64,000 nucleotides of DNA, from contig NZ_JADGEW010000005.1 in NCBI RefSeq assembly GCF_016744155.1, forward strand, positions 62,001-126,000. Reading direction: 5' to 3'. Below the pieces are notes generated by a model, which saw only the letters and a program-made list of their open reading frames with translations, was not told the DNA's origin and did not search any database. Below, in pieces: positions 1 to 9,063 of this stretch. Position numbers and translations under genes: made by a program. This DNA comes from Amphritea sp. (GTDB lineage Bacteria; Pseudomonadota; Gammaproteobacteria; Pseudomonadales; Balneatricaceae). Within the stretch, counting starts at the first letter, position 1. Every line of letters starts with the position of its first letter.

Positions 1-2
1 GC

Positions 3-839
3 AAACCTGTGCTGGGCGTCCTTCCTTATTTACATGGATTTCACCTTGAAGCTGAAGATGCTGTTGCATTCCAGCAACCTGAGTATTCAGAACAAGCACT
101 GCATGTGGTTGTCCCGGTGCTCCCTCATATTAGCAACCATACCGATTTTGATCCTTTACGTTTGCATCCATCCATTAAGCTAACCTACGTTGGGCCTGAG
201 CAGCTAATACCTGCGGCTGACCTTATCATTTTGCCAGGTTCAAAATCGGTGCGAAGTGATTTGGAATGGCTACGAAAGCAAGGTTGGGATACTCAAATCA
301 ATAAGCACCTTCGTTATGGTGGGAAAGTGTTAGGCGTATGTGGCGGCTTCCAAATGCTGGGTCATTCAATTGACGACCCCCATGGGATTGAAGGGGTGGC
401 GGGTTGCTCCGAAGGGTTAGCCTTACTAACAATGGATACTCGTCTTTATCCAGAAAAAAAGTTATCCAATCAAATTGGTACTTTTAGTCTTGATGGTAAA
501 GAGGCTATCGCGGTTGCTGGTTATGAAATCCATTGTGGTATTTCAACCGGTGATGCGCTGTCAGCACCAATGATACGTCTTTCAGATGATACAGCTGAAG
601 GTGCAATTTCGAGCGATGGTCAAATTGCTGGAACTTATTTACATGGTTTATTTGAATCATCAGGTGTTGTGAATCAAGTATTGCAATGGGCAGGACTCAA
701 AACGGCCGCTGATTTTGACTATCGCGACCGTAAAGATAGAGATCTTGATAGGTTAGCTGACTCGATTGAAACGCATTTGGATATGAAGGCTATTTACCGT
801 TTATTAGATGCTCCTATTGTTCGGGAGAGTGCTGAATGA
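3..839 (+). CDS. cobQ: Cobyric acid synthase CobQ, C-terminal part (cut by window start)
   Basis: CobQ amidates four carboxylates of adenosylcobyrinic acid a,c-diamide using glutamine and ATP, in cytosolic cobalamin assembly. Only the C-terminal part is visible; the frame is open to the first base, so the true start lies upstream. The glutamine amidotransferase half is clear: an LPGSK oxyanion segment, the nucleophile cysteine in GVCGGFQMLG (codon near 339), and the histidine in GTYLHGLFES. The N-terminal dethiobiotin-synthetase-like ATPase domain is mostly outside the window. The stop overlaps the cobU start in an ATGA junction, which indicates translational coupling in a cob operon. Family identity is firm; CobB (cobyrinate diamide synthase) has the same fold but the order cobQ-cobU-cobT-cobC-cobS favours CobQ. 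Confidence 0.93.
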   Translation, partial: KPVLGVLPYLHGFHLEAEDAVAFQQPEYSEQALHVVVPVLPHISNHTDFDPLRLHPSIKLTYVGPEQLIPAADLIILPGSKSVRSDLEWLRKQGWDTQINKHLRYGGKVLGVCGGFQMLGHSIDDPHGIEGVAGCSEGLALLTMDTRLYPEKKLSNQIGTFSLDGKEAIAVAGYEIHCGISTGDALSAPMIRLSDDTAEGAISSDGQIAGTYLHGLFESSGVVNQVLQWAGLKTAADFDYRDRKDRDLDRLADSIETHLDMKAIYRLLDAPIVRESAE

Positions 840-1357
840 TCTATTTTATTATTGGCGGCGCGCGCTCAGGAAAAAGCAGTTATGCAGAAAGCCTAGCTAA
901 AAATAATGACTCAGATGTTATCTATATAGCAACGGCACAAGCCTATGATGATGAGATGCAAGGGCGCATAGAGCAGCATAAACAGCAGCGCCCGGGTGAG
1001 TGGCCAACTTTTGAAGAACCATTAGAAATAAGCAATGTTATTAATAATGAAAGTTATTCACATAACTGTTTGTTAATAGACTGTTTAACGCTCTGGCTTA
1101 CAAATTTACTCTGTGCAGATAAAAACATAGCAGGCTATAAACAGCAGTTGCTTGATGCTTTAAATAACGCAAAAGGCGACATTATATTGGTGAGTAATGA
1201 AACCGGTATGGGAGTCGTGCCTATGGGTGAACTAACACGTCGTTATTGTGATGAGGCTGGTTGGTTGCACCAGGAAGTTGCGGCGTTGGCAGACCAGGTT
1301 GTTTTGATGGTAGCGGGAATTCCCGTCGTTATTAAACCTATGTCTAGTGATCATTAA
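836..1357 (+). CDS. cobU: Adenosylcobinamide kinase / guanylyltransferase
   Basis: This bifunctional cytosolic enzyme phosphorylates adenosylcobinamide and then transfers GMP to it, giving adenosylcobinamide-GDP, the substrate of CobS encoded downstream. The 173-residue length is typical. The P-loop GGARSGKSS lies at residues 7-15, directly after the first beta strand, as in CobU/CobP. The segment VSNETGMGVVP in the middle of the protein is the characteristic second conserved block. The ATG overlaps the cobQ stop by four bases (ATGA), so the start is well fixed. It may also be called cobP in Pseudomonas nomenclature. Confidence 0.96.
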   Translation: MIYFIIGGARSGKSSYAESLAKNNDSDVIYIATAQAYDDEMQGRIEQHKQQRPGEWPTFEEPLEISNVINNESYSHNCLLIDCLTLWLTNLLCADKNIAGYKQQLLDALNNAKGDIILVSNETGMGVVPMGELTRRYCDEAGWLHQEVAALADQVVLMVAGIPVVIKPMSSDH

Positions 1358-1398
1358 TACAAATTATAATGCATTCAATCGAAAGGCAGGCGCAGTAC

Positions 1399-2523
1399 AT
1401 GAATAGTCATATCCCATCGATCGCGTGGTTAAGCTCCTCTATTAAACCGTTAGATATGATGACGATGTATGCGGCTGTTGAGCATCAAAAGCAGCTCACT
1501 AAACCGGCGGGCTCTTTGGGTAAATTAGAAAACTTGGCCATCCGTCTGGCTGCTATGCAGGGCGTTTTATTTCCTACAGCTGACAATATTTCCATCGCTA
1601 TCTTTGCAGCCGATCACGGTATTGCAGAAGAGGGGGTGTCGGTATTTCCCCAATCGGTCACTGCTGAAATGGTTAAAAACTTTTCCCATGGCGGTGCAGC
1701 CATTTGTGTAGCAGCACGTTTCTTGAATGCTCCTATGACTGTTTATAACTTGGGTACAGTGTCGCCCACCGAAGGGCTGGCTAATGTTGTTAATTGTGCC
1801 ATTGCTCCGCAGACTGCCAGTTTTCTACGTCGGCCTGCTATGACTGAAACCCAGCTTGCGCAAGCGGTAAATGTTGGACGCCAGGCAGTATTAACGTCGA
1901 TAGAAAAACAGCTAGCACAAGGGCAGAAACTTGATCTATTTCTTGCCGGAGAAATGGGGATAGCCAATACCACATCGGCTACTGCAATCGCCTCGGTGCT
2001 GCTGAATACCTCCCCTGAAAAGCTAGCAGGGCCTGGTACAGGATTAGATGCTAAAGGTGTTTCGCGTAAAGCAATGATTATTGCTCAGGCCCTAAAACTA
2101 CATGAAAAGACTTTGGATAATAGCGAAAAAGATCCGTTAATTGCGTTACAGCTATTAGGTGGTTTTGAAATTGCGGCCCTTACCGGCGCTTATCTTGCTT
2201 GTGCGCAAGAAGGCGTGCCTGCTGTTGTTGATGGTTTTATCTGTACAGTAGCGGCCTTGGTAGCGTGTCGTATTAATCCTAGGGTGTCTGACTGGTTCAT
2301 CTTAGCTCACAGTTCAGCTGAACCCGGTTATCTGTTATTACTGGACGGCTTTGCTAAGCAGCAGCCGCTATTGAATCTAGAGTTTCGTTTAGGGGAAGGA
2401 AGTGGTGCTGCTATTGCTGTACCGCTTATCAGACTCGCCTGTTCTTTACATCATGAAATGTCTACATTTGCAGAAGCGGCGGTGTCTTCTTCAACAGTCA
2501 CGACTGACGAAGTAGCAAAGTAA
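1399..2523 (+). CDS. cobT: Nicotinate-nucleotide-dimethylbenzimidazole phosphoribosyltransferase
   Basis: CobT transfers phosphoribose from nicotinate mononucleotide to dimethylbenzimidazole, making alpha-ribazole phosphate for the lower ligand of cobalamin. The KPAGSLGKLE block near the N-terminus, the AADHG segment, and the C-terminal GEGSGAAIAVPL with the catalytic glutamate are all present. An in-frame ATG exists at 1369, but it has no ribosome binding site; the ATG at 1399 follows AAAGGCAGG and yields 374 residues with an N-terminus like other CobT proteins, so I chose it. Two bases separate its stop from cobC. Confidence 0.95.
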   Translation: MNSHIPSIAWLSSSIKPLDMMTMYAAVEHQKQLTKPAGSLGKLENLAIRLAAMQGVLFPTADNISIAIFAADHGIAEEGVSVFPQSVTAEMVKNFSHGGAAICVAARFLNAPMTVYNLGTVSPTEGLANVVNCAIAPQTASFLRRPAMTETQLAQAVNVGRQAVLTSIEKQLAQGQKLDLFLAGEMGIANTTSATAIASVLLNTSPEKLAGPGTGLDAKGVSRKAMIIAQALKLHEKTLDNSEKDPLIALQLLGGFEIAALTGAYLACAQEGVPAVVDGFICTVAALVACRINPRVSDWFILAHSSAEPGYLLLLDGFAKQQPLLNLEFRLGEGSGAAIAVPLIRLACSLHHEMSTFAEAAVSSSTVTTDEVAK

Positions 2524-2524
2524 G

Positions 2525-3097
2525 ATGAAGCAGCCACTTACTATCGATGCATTGAGACACGGAGAGACGGTAAAAGGTCAGTGTTATCTGGGGCGTACTG
2601 ATGCCGAGTTAACCGACCATGGATGGTGGCAAATGGAAAGCGCTATGCAAGCTATCAATATTGCGGATTACGATGTTGTAATTACTTCTCCGTTAGTCCG
2701 TTGTAAGGCGTTTGCTGAACGTTGGGTTGGATCACAAGAGTCAGATACAGTATTCCTATGCACGGATTCATTAATTCAAGAATACGATTTTGGTCTGTGG
2801 GATGGCATGACCGCCGCAGGCATTATGTTGCAATGGGCAGATGAATTAGCAGGCTTTTGGCACTCGCCAGAACAGTTTCCTCCCCCCGAAGGGGAGCTGA
2901 TAACTGAGTTCTTTCAACGCTTACAGATCTTTCTAAATACTAGGCTGGCCAGTGAAAATAACAAAGTGCTTTTGATTACACATGGAGGTGTAATTAAAGC
3001 GCTGACTTGTTTGAATAAGAATAGGCCTGCATCTGACATGTTTGGTGTTGAGGCTAAACATGGTGAACTACACCGGCTTATGTGGCAGCGGGCATGA
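2525..3097 (+). CDS. cobC: Alpha-ribazole phosphatase, histidine phosphatase family
   Basis: CobC removes the 5' phosphate of alpha-ribazole phosphate (or of adenosylcobalamin phosphate) in nucleotide loop assembly. The 190-residue protein opens with the phosphohistidine motif LRHGET (RHG at 11-13), followed by GRTDAELTDHG. The second catalytic histidine is in LITHGGVIK near residue 155. It lies one base after cobT and its stop TGA overlaps the cobS start, so it is embedded in the cob operon, which is the main argument for CobC rather than a generic phosphoglycerate mutase-like protein. Confidence 0.9.
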   Translation: MKQPLTIDALRHGETVKGQCYLGRTDAELTDHGWWQMESAMQAINIADYDVVITSPLVRCKAFAERWVGSQESDTVFLCTDSLIQEYDFGLWDGMTAAGIMLQWADELAGFWHSPEQFPPPEGELITEFFQRLQIFLNTRLASENNKVLLITHGGVIKALTCLNKNRPASDMFGVEAKHGELHRLMWQRA

Positions 3098-3846
3098 AGT
3101 TTTTTATCTCTGAACAGTGGCAAGCTCTGTGTGTGGCCATGCAGTTTTTGACGCAGCTGCCTATTCGCTTACGAATGTATCCAGATTCACGTATACAGGC
3201 GCACTCACTACTCTACTACCCGCTTGCGGGTGCTGTGATTGGTGGTGTTTTGTGTGCACTTAGCTGGCTGCTTAACGATCAATCACTGTATCTGCAGGCA
3301 TCCTTAGTATTGATTGGCTGGGTGGTGCTTACGGGAGGCTTACACCTCGATGGTTTAGCTGACAGTGCTGATGGGTGGATGGGCGGATTAGGCGATCCTG
3401 AACGCACGCTGCGTATCATGAAAGATCCTTGCGCTGGGGCGATAGGTGTTCTGGCATTGGTGTTATTGCTCTTGTTGAAGTGGTCAGCGCTCATAACGTT
3501 ACTGGAAACAGTTACTTTATTGCCGCTATTGATCGCTCCACTATTTGCCCGGCTGGGAGCTATTGTTTTGTTGGCTGGTACGCCTTATGTGAGACCGCAA
3601 GGAATCGCCTCCTCTATGATAGTTAATATGCCGCGACAGCGTATTTATTGTATGGGTCTGGTAGGAATAGTAGTGCTGGGGTGGATAAGTCTTCTATGGT
3701 TATTGGCAGTGGTCATTGTATTTTGGATCGCGCGTAAAATGATGTTATCGCGCTTAAAAGGTACTACCGGTGATACGGCAGGAGCCTTAATTGAATTACT
3801 GGAAGTGACCTTACTTACCGTTGCTGGCAGTACTTTTTCAACTTGA
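3094..3846 (+). CDS. cobS: Adenosylcobinamide-GDP ribazoletransferase (cobalamin synthase)
   Basis: CobS is an inner-membrane enzyme that joins adenosylcobinamide-GDP to alpha-ribazole (phosphate), completing the nucleotide loop. Recognisable blocks are FLTQLPI near the N-terminus, the acidic motif GLHLDGLADSADGW with the Mg-binding aspartates, and TTGDTAGA near the C-terminus; several hydrophobic helices occupy the rest. The ATG at 3094 overlaps the cobC stop (ATGA), giving 250 residues; a GTG at 3082 would add four. It is the last gene of the cob run: the next gene is convergent. Confidence 0.95.
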   Translation: MKFFISEQWQALCVAMQFLTQLPIRLRMYPDSRIQAHSLLYYPLAGAVIGGVLCALSWLLNDQSLYLQASLVLIGWVVLTGGLHLDGLADSADGWMGGLGDPERTLRIMKDPCAGAIGVLALVLLLLLKWSALITLLETVTLLPLLIAPLFARLGAIVLLAGTPYVRPQGIASSMIVNMPRQRIYCMGLVGIVVLGWISLLWLLAVVIVFWIARKMMLSRLKGTTGDTAGALIELLEVTLLTVAGSTFST

Positions 3847-3879
3847 AATAGAAGCAGGGAATTAGACGGTCATTACCTA

Positions 3880-4293
3880 TCAGCGGTTACAGACCATTCT
3901 TATTCTTTCTGCTGGCACCCGTAGCTGGGTGATCAGATATTCTTTGAAAGATTCGTCATACGGTTGCAGGTCGACTGCTTTTTGCATGCAGAGTATCCAG
4001 GCGTCGCTCTCGCTATGGCCGATGTCCAGGTGGCTGTGTGAGGCGGGAATACTGATAGGGCCGAAGGTTTCAGCGTAGCGTCTTGGGCCGCCGAGCCAGC
4101 CTGACAGGAAATAGATTAGCTTCTTTCTGGATTCACTCAGGTCGCTAGGGTGCATATCCCGGATTCGTTTAGATTCCGGAATATCATCCATAATGTCGTA
4201 GAAGTCGTTGACCAGTAGCGTCAGGCCGGCCAGTTCGCCAGCTGCTTTATAGGAGTTGTCGCCTTCGCCGTATCTGTTGCTGGGGGTATTCAT
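3880..4293 (-). CDS. Truncated haemoglobin, group II-like globin
   Basis: This is a 137-residue haem protein of the 2-over-2 globin family, likely binding oxygen or nitric oxide in the cytosol. The features I see are the early segment GELAGLTLLVNDFYDIMDD, the block YFLSGWLGGPRRYAETFGP, the proximal histidine region with ASHSHLDIG, and an aromatic-rich WILCMQKAV. Group II proteins typically carry this tryptophan and glycine pattern. The longer open frame reaching 4455 overlaps the neighbour; the ATG at 4293 matches the usual family start. It follows the VF530-type gene on the same strand with a 16-base gap, so the two are probably co-transcribed. Confidence 0.88.
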   Translation of the reverse strand: MNTPSNRYGEGDNSYKAAGELAGLTLLVNDFYDIMDDIPESKRIRDMHPSDLSESRKKLIYFLSGWLGGPRRYAETFGPISIPASHSHLDIGHSESDAWILCMQKAVDLQPYDESFKEYLITQLRVPAERIRMVCNR

Positions 4294-4309
4294 AAATAGG
4301 TCAGTGGCC

Positions 4310-4867
4310 TTATTTCTTCCACTTCGCCCATGGATCATCATCGTTGTCAGATGAAGTGCTTTGAGAGTCGGATGTTTTGCGTTCAGACTTCCAACGATCT
4401 TGTTTATCACGGGCGTCTTCCTGTCTGCTGGAATAACCACCGCGTTTCGCACCATAGCTTTTGCCTGAATTGCTTCGATTGTTCTTGTTGAATTCAGAGG
4501 CTTTCTTAGCTTTCTGCTCGCGCTCTACTTCGGCATCTTCAAGGCTTAGCTCAACCGGGTCTCGTGGGGTTTGTCCCTCAGGCATAACGCGATCTCTGGG
4601 TGACAGCGCAAACTGCTCGGATGAAACTCGTGGCAGGTTTTTAAATTTATATAGGTAGAACTGCTCTACCTTTTCCCGCGCCCAATCGGTTTTCTTCAGG
4701 AATTTCACACTGGACTCTATGCTGGGGTTGGTCTTAAAACAGTTGATATTCAGATAGGCGTAAAGAATTTCAAAACCGTAATGGTCGACTATTTGAGTCA
4801 ATAGTTCCTTTAAACCCAGGCCATGTAGCGGGTTGTTTTTGTAATTGATCTCATCATTCATAGTCAT
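4310..4867 (-). CDS. VF530-like DNA-binding family protein (DUF2132) with charged tail
   Basis: Residues 1-70 match the small VF530/DUF2132 fold: [21 protein letters not shown], an [18 protein letters not shown] block and [12 protein letters not shown]530 is structurally described as a putative DNA-binding protein, but the cellular role is unknown. Unlike the usual short family members, this one continues for over 100 residues of low-complexity, lysine, arginine, serine and aspartate-rich sequence ending in [10 protein letters not shown], which looks disordered. I placed the start at the ATG at 4867, just before MNDEINYKN; an upstream ATG at 4933 lacks support. The gene is followed by the truncated globin. 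Confidence 0.8.
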   Translation of the reverse strand: MTMNDEINYKNNPLHGLGLKELLTQIVDHYGFEILYAYLNINCFKTNPSIESSVKFLKKTDWAREKVEQFYLYKFKNLPRVSSEQFALSPRDRVMPEGQTPRDPVELSLEDAEVEREQKAKKASEFNKNNRSNSGKSYGAKRGGYSSRQEDARDKQDRWKSERKTSDSQSTSSDNDDDPWAKWKK

Positions 4868-4981
4868 GTCCGGAAAAAGGTCTAGAAAATCTAATAAAGT
4901 GTACGATGCGCCATCATACCTGTCACTGCACATACAAAATATAGCAGAGTGTCGATTGGAACCGATCTCATCATTAAAAGT

Positions 4982-5704
4982 TTAGTTGCGATTATAGATC
5001 ACAGGCATCTGTCCTTTCCAGGGTGCCCATGTCTCAGTATTAGTCATCAGCTCAGCCATAAAGTGAGCAACATTGATCCGACTGGTCTGTCCTGAATCAA
5101 ATATGGGGTCTCGCGTTGGAGATGGGTGCAGATCGTATTCGCTTACGTCGGGGTTATCAATTAACCCATCGGGGCGGACAGCGACCCACTCGATTGCAGG
5201 GTTATTCTGACCAATCTTAGTTCGCAGAAAATCGGCCGCTTTTTCGTTATCCACATGGGGTGGGAGCAATAAACGTAACAGTCCAATCACCGCGTTGTGA
5301 CGAAAAGAGGTGTGCTCACTAAGATCCTGGTTTTTATTGCCTGTGGTATTCATCAGCACATACTTAACGGGTTGTTCTGAGGCGTTTTTTTGTATGACAG
5401 TGCAGATTCGACGGACGGTATCGGTCACCAGCCGGCGGGGCTGTCCATAGACTCCCTTGAAGCTCAAAGTATGCCCCAGGCAGGAGGCTACCGCATCACA
5501 GCCCGCTACCAATTCAGCTAAAGCGGTATCGCTCATCTCTGTGATACTGGCCTGAGTGATGCTCAGGCCAGTATGGTTTTTGATAGTCTCTGGCAGGTTA
5601 GCGTCTGAACGGACGATAACTCTTACCGACTCACCTCGATTAAGTAGTTGTTCAACTAGCAATCGACCGGTTTCGCCACTTGCACCTACTACGAGGGTTG
5701 TCAT
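4982..5704 (-). CDS. NAD(P)-binding Rossmann protein, atypical SDR/NmrA-like
   Basis: The 240-residue protein begins with TTLVVGASGETGRLLVEQLL, a GxxGxxG dinucleotide-binding motif of atypical short-chain dehydrogenases. The fold continues with RVIVRSDANLPE, a strand around AVASCLGH, and the C-terminal INVAHFMAELM typical of NmrA/YwnB-like proteins. Such proteins act as redox sensors or reductases on unknown substrates in the cytosol; no substrate can be named from sequence. It is transcribed alone on the minus strand, away from folX. Confidence 0.85.
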   Translation of the reverse strand: MTTLVVGASGETGRLLVEQLLNRGESVRVIVRSDANLPETIKNHTGLSITQASITEMSDTALAELVAGCDAVASCLGHTLSFKGVYGQPRRLVTDTVRRICTVIQKNASEQPVKYVLMNTTGNKNQDLSEHTSFRHNAVIGLLRLLLPPHVDNEKAADFLRTKIGQNNPAIEWVAVRPDGLIDNPDVSEYDLHPSPTRDPIFDSGQTSRINVAHFMAELMTNTETWAPWKGQMPVIYNRN

Positions 5705-5864
5705 ACGGTTATCCCGATAAAGCTAATTTGAATGAATCTCATTTAAAGTATTATGCACGAGTTTGATGACCGTCCGATATGCTTTTATTGTAAGCGATGT
5801 TCTGACGGCTTCTTCTGATAAACTACAAAAATAACTGAGCCACAAAAACATAAAAGGACTGCCA

Positions 5865-6242
5865 ATGCCGAGTGTCAGTAATGCCATAATCCGTATCACT
5901 AATCTTCGTCTGCGTACGTATATTGGGTTTAACCCGGAAGAACGGGAAAAGCTGCAAGATGTGGTGATTAACATCGAGATTCACTACCCGGCTGAGAAAG
6001 CGGCTATTTCCGATGATGTGGAGAAGGCGCTGAACTATAAAGTGGTGTGTAAAGAGATTATCCAGCACGTAGAGGAAGGGCACTTTTTACTACTGGAAAA
6101 GTTGGTAGGCGATGTACTGGATATTGCCACTGCGCATCCCTGGGTCAGCTTTGCGAGTGTGACGATTGATAAACCTCACGCTTTGCGATTTGCCGACTCG
6201 GTATCACTGACCTTAGAAAAACACTGCTGCCAGGATCACTGA
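5865..6242 (+). CDS. folX: Dihydroneopterin triphosphate 2'-epimerase
   Basis: FolX epimerises the 2' carbon of dihydroneopterin triphosphate to the monapterin form, the entry into tetrahydromonapterin synthesis; it is a paralogue of the folate aldolase FolB. The 125-residue sequence shows [52 protein letters not shown] and [13 protein letters not shown], which resemble E. coli FolX much more closely than FolB. An AAGGA ribosome binding site lies seven bases before the ATG. No folM or phhA is nearby in the window, so its pathway partners lie elsewhere. Confidence 0.93.
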   Translation: MPSVSNAIIRITNLRLRTYIGFNPEEREKLQDVVINIEIHYPAEKAAISDDVEKALNYKVVCKEIIQHVEEGHFLLLEKLVGDVLDIATAHPWVSFASVTIDKPHALRFADSVSLTLEKHCCQDH

Positions 6243-6275
6243 GGTATAGCAACGCGTATATAGCTACAGAGGAGA

Positions 6276-7124
6276 TCAGAGCTCTAGGCTGACGGCCTCT
6301 TGCTGATTAGATGTGATCGGGTTAAAGCTGGTTTGTGCCCGGTGCAGGCAGCTTTGGTTTGCGGTCTCTCTTAGTGCCTCAATACTTGTTATCTGGTGTG
6401 TACAGGGTGATCCATCCAGATAGCTAAAGGTAGCTTTTTTCTCGGTCACCTGGATGTGGCTGAAACTGACGGTCTTCGCATCATCCCGGTGCATGCAAAC
6501 CGACAGTTCTCCCTGAATTGTCAGGCCATTTTCTTCGCGCTGATATTTATCCGACAGGCTATGCTTGCCTGTCTGATTAAAAGGCTGATGGCTTTGATGG
6601 AAAGCCAGCAATTGATCGGCATCCGGTGCTTGGCCTAATAAGGCGAAGTTGTTATGACGGGCTGTATATACAGAATCAAAGGCAACCGATGAGGATGTCA
6701 TCGGACTTTTAATGCTGAGTGTTTCCAGTGTCTTACCATCCCATTGAAAGCCCTGGGGCTGTTGATCTAATGCCAATGTTAGCAGGGTGAATGGGGCGTA
6801 CTGGTGTAGATTTATTTTACTCAGTTCAGTAGCGATTTCAGGTTGTGTTGATAAGTCCGATAGAGACTTGAGTAACTGCCCACGGCTTTTTAATACGCCT
6901 ACTGGCATCTTTCCTTGATAGAAGTTCAGCAGACACAAGCTCAGGCCATGGTCATTCACCGAGATCCAGCTGCCACCACCATCGGGGTCGACCGGCATTA
7001 ATACTTTGCTGTCTTGTTTCTTAAACGCTTGGGGTGCCAGCGCTCGGCTGCGACTGCGTTGTTCATCACGATTGAAGAATAACTGATAACCATCGGTATC
7101 CACTAACCAGCTTACTGTGCACAT
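6276..7124 (-). CDS. NRDE family protein (TANGO2-like)
   Basis: The 282-residue protein starts MCTVSW and carries the diagnostic NRDE at residues 18-21 followed by RSRSRA, as in the NRDE/TANGO2 family. An N-terminal-nucleophile-like role for the second-residue cysteine has been suggested for this family from its fold, and eukaryotic TANGO2 homologues have been linked to haem trafficking; the bacterial function is unsettled. It is the last gene of the minus-strand cluster, 18 bases after the DinB-fold gene. That linkage to ATP-grasp genes is the most informative clue about its role here. Confidence 0.85.
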   Translation of the reverse strand: MCTVSWLVDTDGYQLFFNRDEQRSRSRALAPQAFKKQDSKVLMPVDPDGGGSWISVNDHGLSLCLLNFYQGKMPVGVLKSRGQLLKSLSDLSTQPEIATELSKINLHQYAPFTLLTLALDQQPQGFQWDGKTLETLSIKSPMTSSSVAFDSVYTARHNNFALLGQAPDADQLLAFHQSHQPFNQTGKHSLSDKYQREENGLTIQGELSVCMHRDDAKTVSFSHIQVTEKKATFSYLDGSPCTHQITSIEALRETANQSCLHRAQTSFNPITSNQQEAVSLEL

Positions 7125-7142
7125 ACGGCAATTCCTTAGCGC

Positions 7143-7703
7143 TTATGCCGGCTGTGCGGACTGTTCAGATTGTGCAGAAGTTTCCGCTTCTGCAGCTAAA
7201 GAACGCAGATAAGTGGCGGTAGCGGGAGCTGTGCCGTACTGAGCATTAACCTGGCAGCCTAACACTTTTGCGATAGTGGCCATGAGCGCCAGATGATGGA
7301 TCGCATGGGTTGACGCAAATGCCAGTTCTCGGCCAAAAGACGATGTGAACTGAACGCTGAACTCTTCATCAATATCCACTTCAGTGAGTATTGAAACGCT
7401 ACGCTGAAGGTCAGCAGCATCTAAGCTGGTCAGCCACTGACGCACACTTTGTAATGCATCAATGCCTTCCTGCTGTATGGTTTCCAGTGGGATACCACGC
7501 TGGCGAACGTCGTAGTTAATTACCGGCGCATCGCTGTTCTGAATCAGGGCCTGAAACATATCGAGGATATGGCGCAGGTGTTGACCAATGCTGCTGTCAA
7601 ACAGCGGCTTGTGGCTTGCCTGATAGGTTGCAGCATCAAGGCCGCTGATAAAATCCTGCAGTTGATCCAGGATATTCACAGTACTGCTGATCATTTTATC
7701 CAT
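7143..7703 (-). CDS. DinB-fold family protein, putative metal-dependent enzyme
   Basis: The 186-residue protein has the four-helix DinB/YfiT pattern: QHLRHILDMFQ places histidines at 42 and 45, and STHAIHHLALM places histidines at 133, 136 and 137. Together these could form the usual three-histidine metal site. Members of this superfamily include thiol-dependent transferases such as bacillithiol transferases and the mycothiol-dependent maleylpyruvate isomerase, but others have no known activity. It starts one base beyond the stop of the MFS-like gene and precedes the NRDE gene, so it belongs to the same transcript. A specific substrate cannot be assigned. Confidence 0.82.
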   Translation of the reverse strand: MDKMISSTVNILDQLQDFISGLDAATYQASHKPLFDSSIGQHLRHILDMFQALIQNSDAPVINYDVRQRGIPLETIQQEGIDALQSVRQWLTSLDAADLQRSVSILTEVDIDEEFSVQFTSSFGRELAFASTHAIHHLALMATIAKVLGCQVNAQYGTAPATATYLRSLAAEAETSAQSEQSAQPA

Positions 7704-7704
7704 G

Positions 7705-9063
7705 CTAATTTTCCGTTTTACTAAACTGTAAATTCTGGGTGGGTGCTGTTACTGAGCTAATGGTGTTTTCTTCAGTGGTTGATCTGTTTTCCGCTTCTTT
7801 AGGTACGCTGTAGACCAAGTATATCAATGCGATAGGCGTGAGTATCAGGTAGGTTGATGCCAGCGCTGATTGAACATCTTCAAAGTAAGATGCTAGCAGG
7901 GCGATCAGACTGAAAAAAATCACGATACCGGTTTGTGACAGATAGCTTTTCGCCAGTAGGTAATTGAGCGGGCGAAGCTGGCGGGCGTTGTCGAAGAAAC
8001 GTTTGTTAAAGCTTAACCGGAAGAAGGTGGTCAGGAAGGCGATGACCAAAATCGCTGGGTAGACCCAGTAGTCAGGCAGGCTGGTATCCAGCATGCTGCG
8101 CAGCAACCAGGAAACAGCATAGAAGACTACGGCAACGACATAGACTTTGTTACGGTCTATCGCATCAATTCGGTTCTTCAGTAGGAAGAATATAACCGAC
8201 AAGAGCACCGTCAGTAGCACGACGATAAGGCCTAGCTGTTTAATGTTTTCCTGGGTGATGTAATACAGGGAGATGATCCAGAAATAGCTTTCCAGAAACA
8301 GAAATACGCCGTCGAGATAAAAGACGACCGCTGAGTTATGTTTATCTTTGAATTTAAAAATAGACTGACAGTTGCCTGTGCTCTGATAATTACGGTCTGT
8401 TGTATCAGATGCCGTTAAGCCATTTTTGCTGCTGAGTGACCTGCTTAATGTCCCGTTGATTGTCGCGAACGTTGCATTATTACTTGCACGTAAAAACCAC
8501 AGCATAGCGCTGACAGAAATAGCGGTGCTGAGTATCAGTAATTGAAATTCGTACCCGGCTCCGAGCAAGAATGCGCTAATAAGAATGCCCAGCTTCAACA
8601 ATATTACGACGACGATCTGGAAGTTACCAAAGTGGCGGCCGGTTTGATGGTTTGCTGATGGCTGCTCGTGGGTTTCAGTGTCGGATGGCTGAACAGGGGC
8701 GGAGGTCATGGTGCTGAATAACACCCGCTGGGTGGTCCAGTAGAAACAGTTGTATGCGCCATTCAGCAGCGCCGCTACAACCAGTAACAGGATGCCGTCC
8801 GTATACAGCAGTGCTGTGACCAGGCTGATCTCTGTCATAAAAGAGGTTGCGGTAATTAGGCGCCAGTTCGCTTTTTGATAGACCTTTTCCCAGAGTTTGA
8901 GTGAAAAAATAAAACTCAGGCCGGTTAATGCGATAAACAGCGCGATAGCCTCTATCGAGTTACCCCGCTGTAACAGTAGCACCGGTATAAAGAACGGCAA
9001 CAGGCCGATTAGCAGGGAGTGTGCCCCGGCAAACTGGAAGAAGTTACGCGCGATACTGTTCAT
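7705..9063 (-). CDS. MFS-like multi-spanning membrane transporter
   Basis: The 452-residue protein has about ten to twelve hydrophobic segments, beginning with SLLIGLLPFFIPVLLLQRG and a second around FIALTGLSFIFSL, spaced as in major facilitator transporters. A long polar loop around residues 130-145 and another near residues 200-235 divide the molecule, as the central loop does in MFS proteins. No substrate motif is recognisable. Its ATG overlaps the end of the upstream ATP-grasp gene, and the DinB gene follows immediately, which suggests it exports or imports the product of that pathway. Polytopic membrane location is certain; the family assignment is moderate. Confidence 0.72.
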   Translation of the reverse strand: MNSIARNFFQFAGAHSLLIGLLPFFIPVLLLQRGNSIEAIALFIALTGLSFIFSLKLWEKVYQKANWRLITATSFMTEISLVTALLYTDGILLLVVAALLNGAYNCFYWTTQRVLFSTMTSAPVQPSDTETHEQPSANHQTGRHFGNFQIVVVILLKLGILISAFLLGAGYEFQLLILSTAISVSAMLWFLRASNNATFATINGTLSRSLSSKNGLTASDTTDRNYQSTGNCQSIFKFKDKHNSAVVFYLDGVFLFLESYFWIISLYYITQENIKQLGLIVVLLTVLLSVIFFLLKNRIDAIDRNKVYVVAVVFYAVSWLLRSMLDTSLPDYWVYPAILVIAFLTTFFRLSFNKRFFDNARQLRPLNYLLAKSYLSQTGIVIFFSLIALLASYFEDVQSALASTYLILTPIALIYLVYSVPKEAENRSTTEENTISSVTAPTQNLQFSKTEN

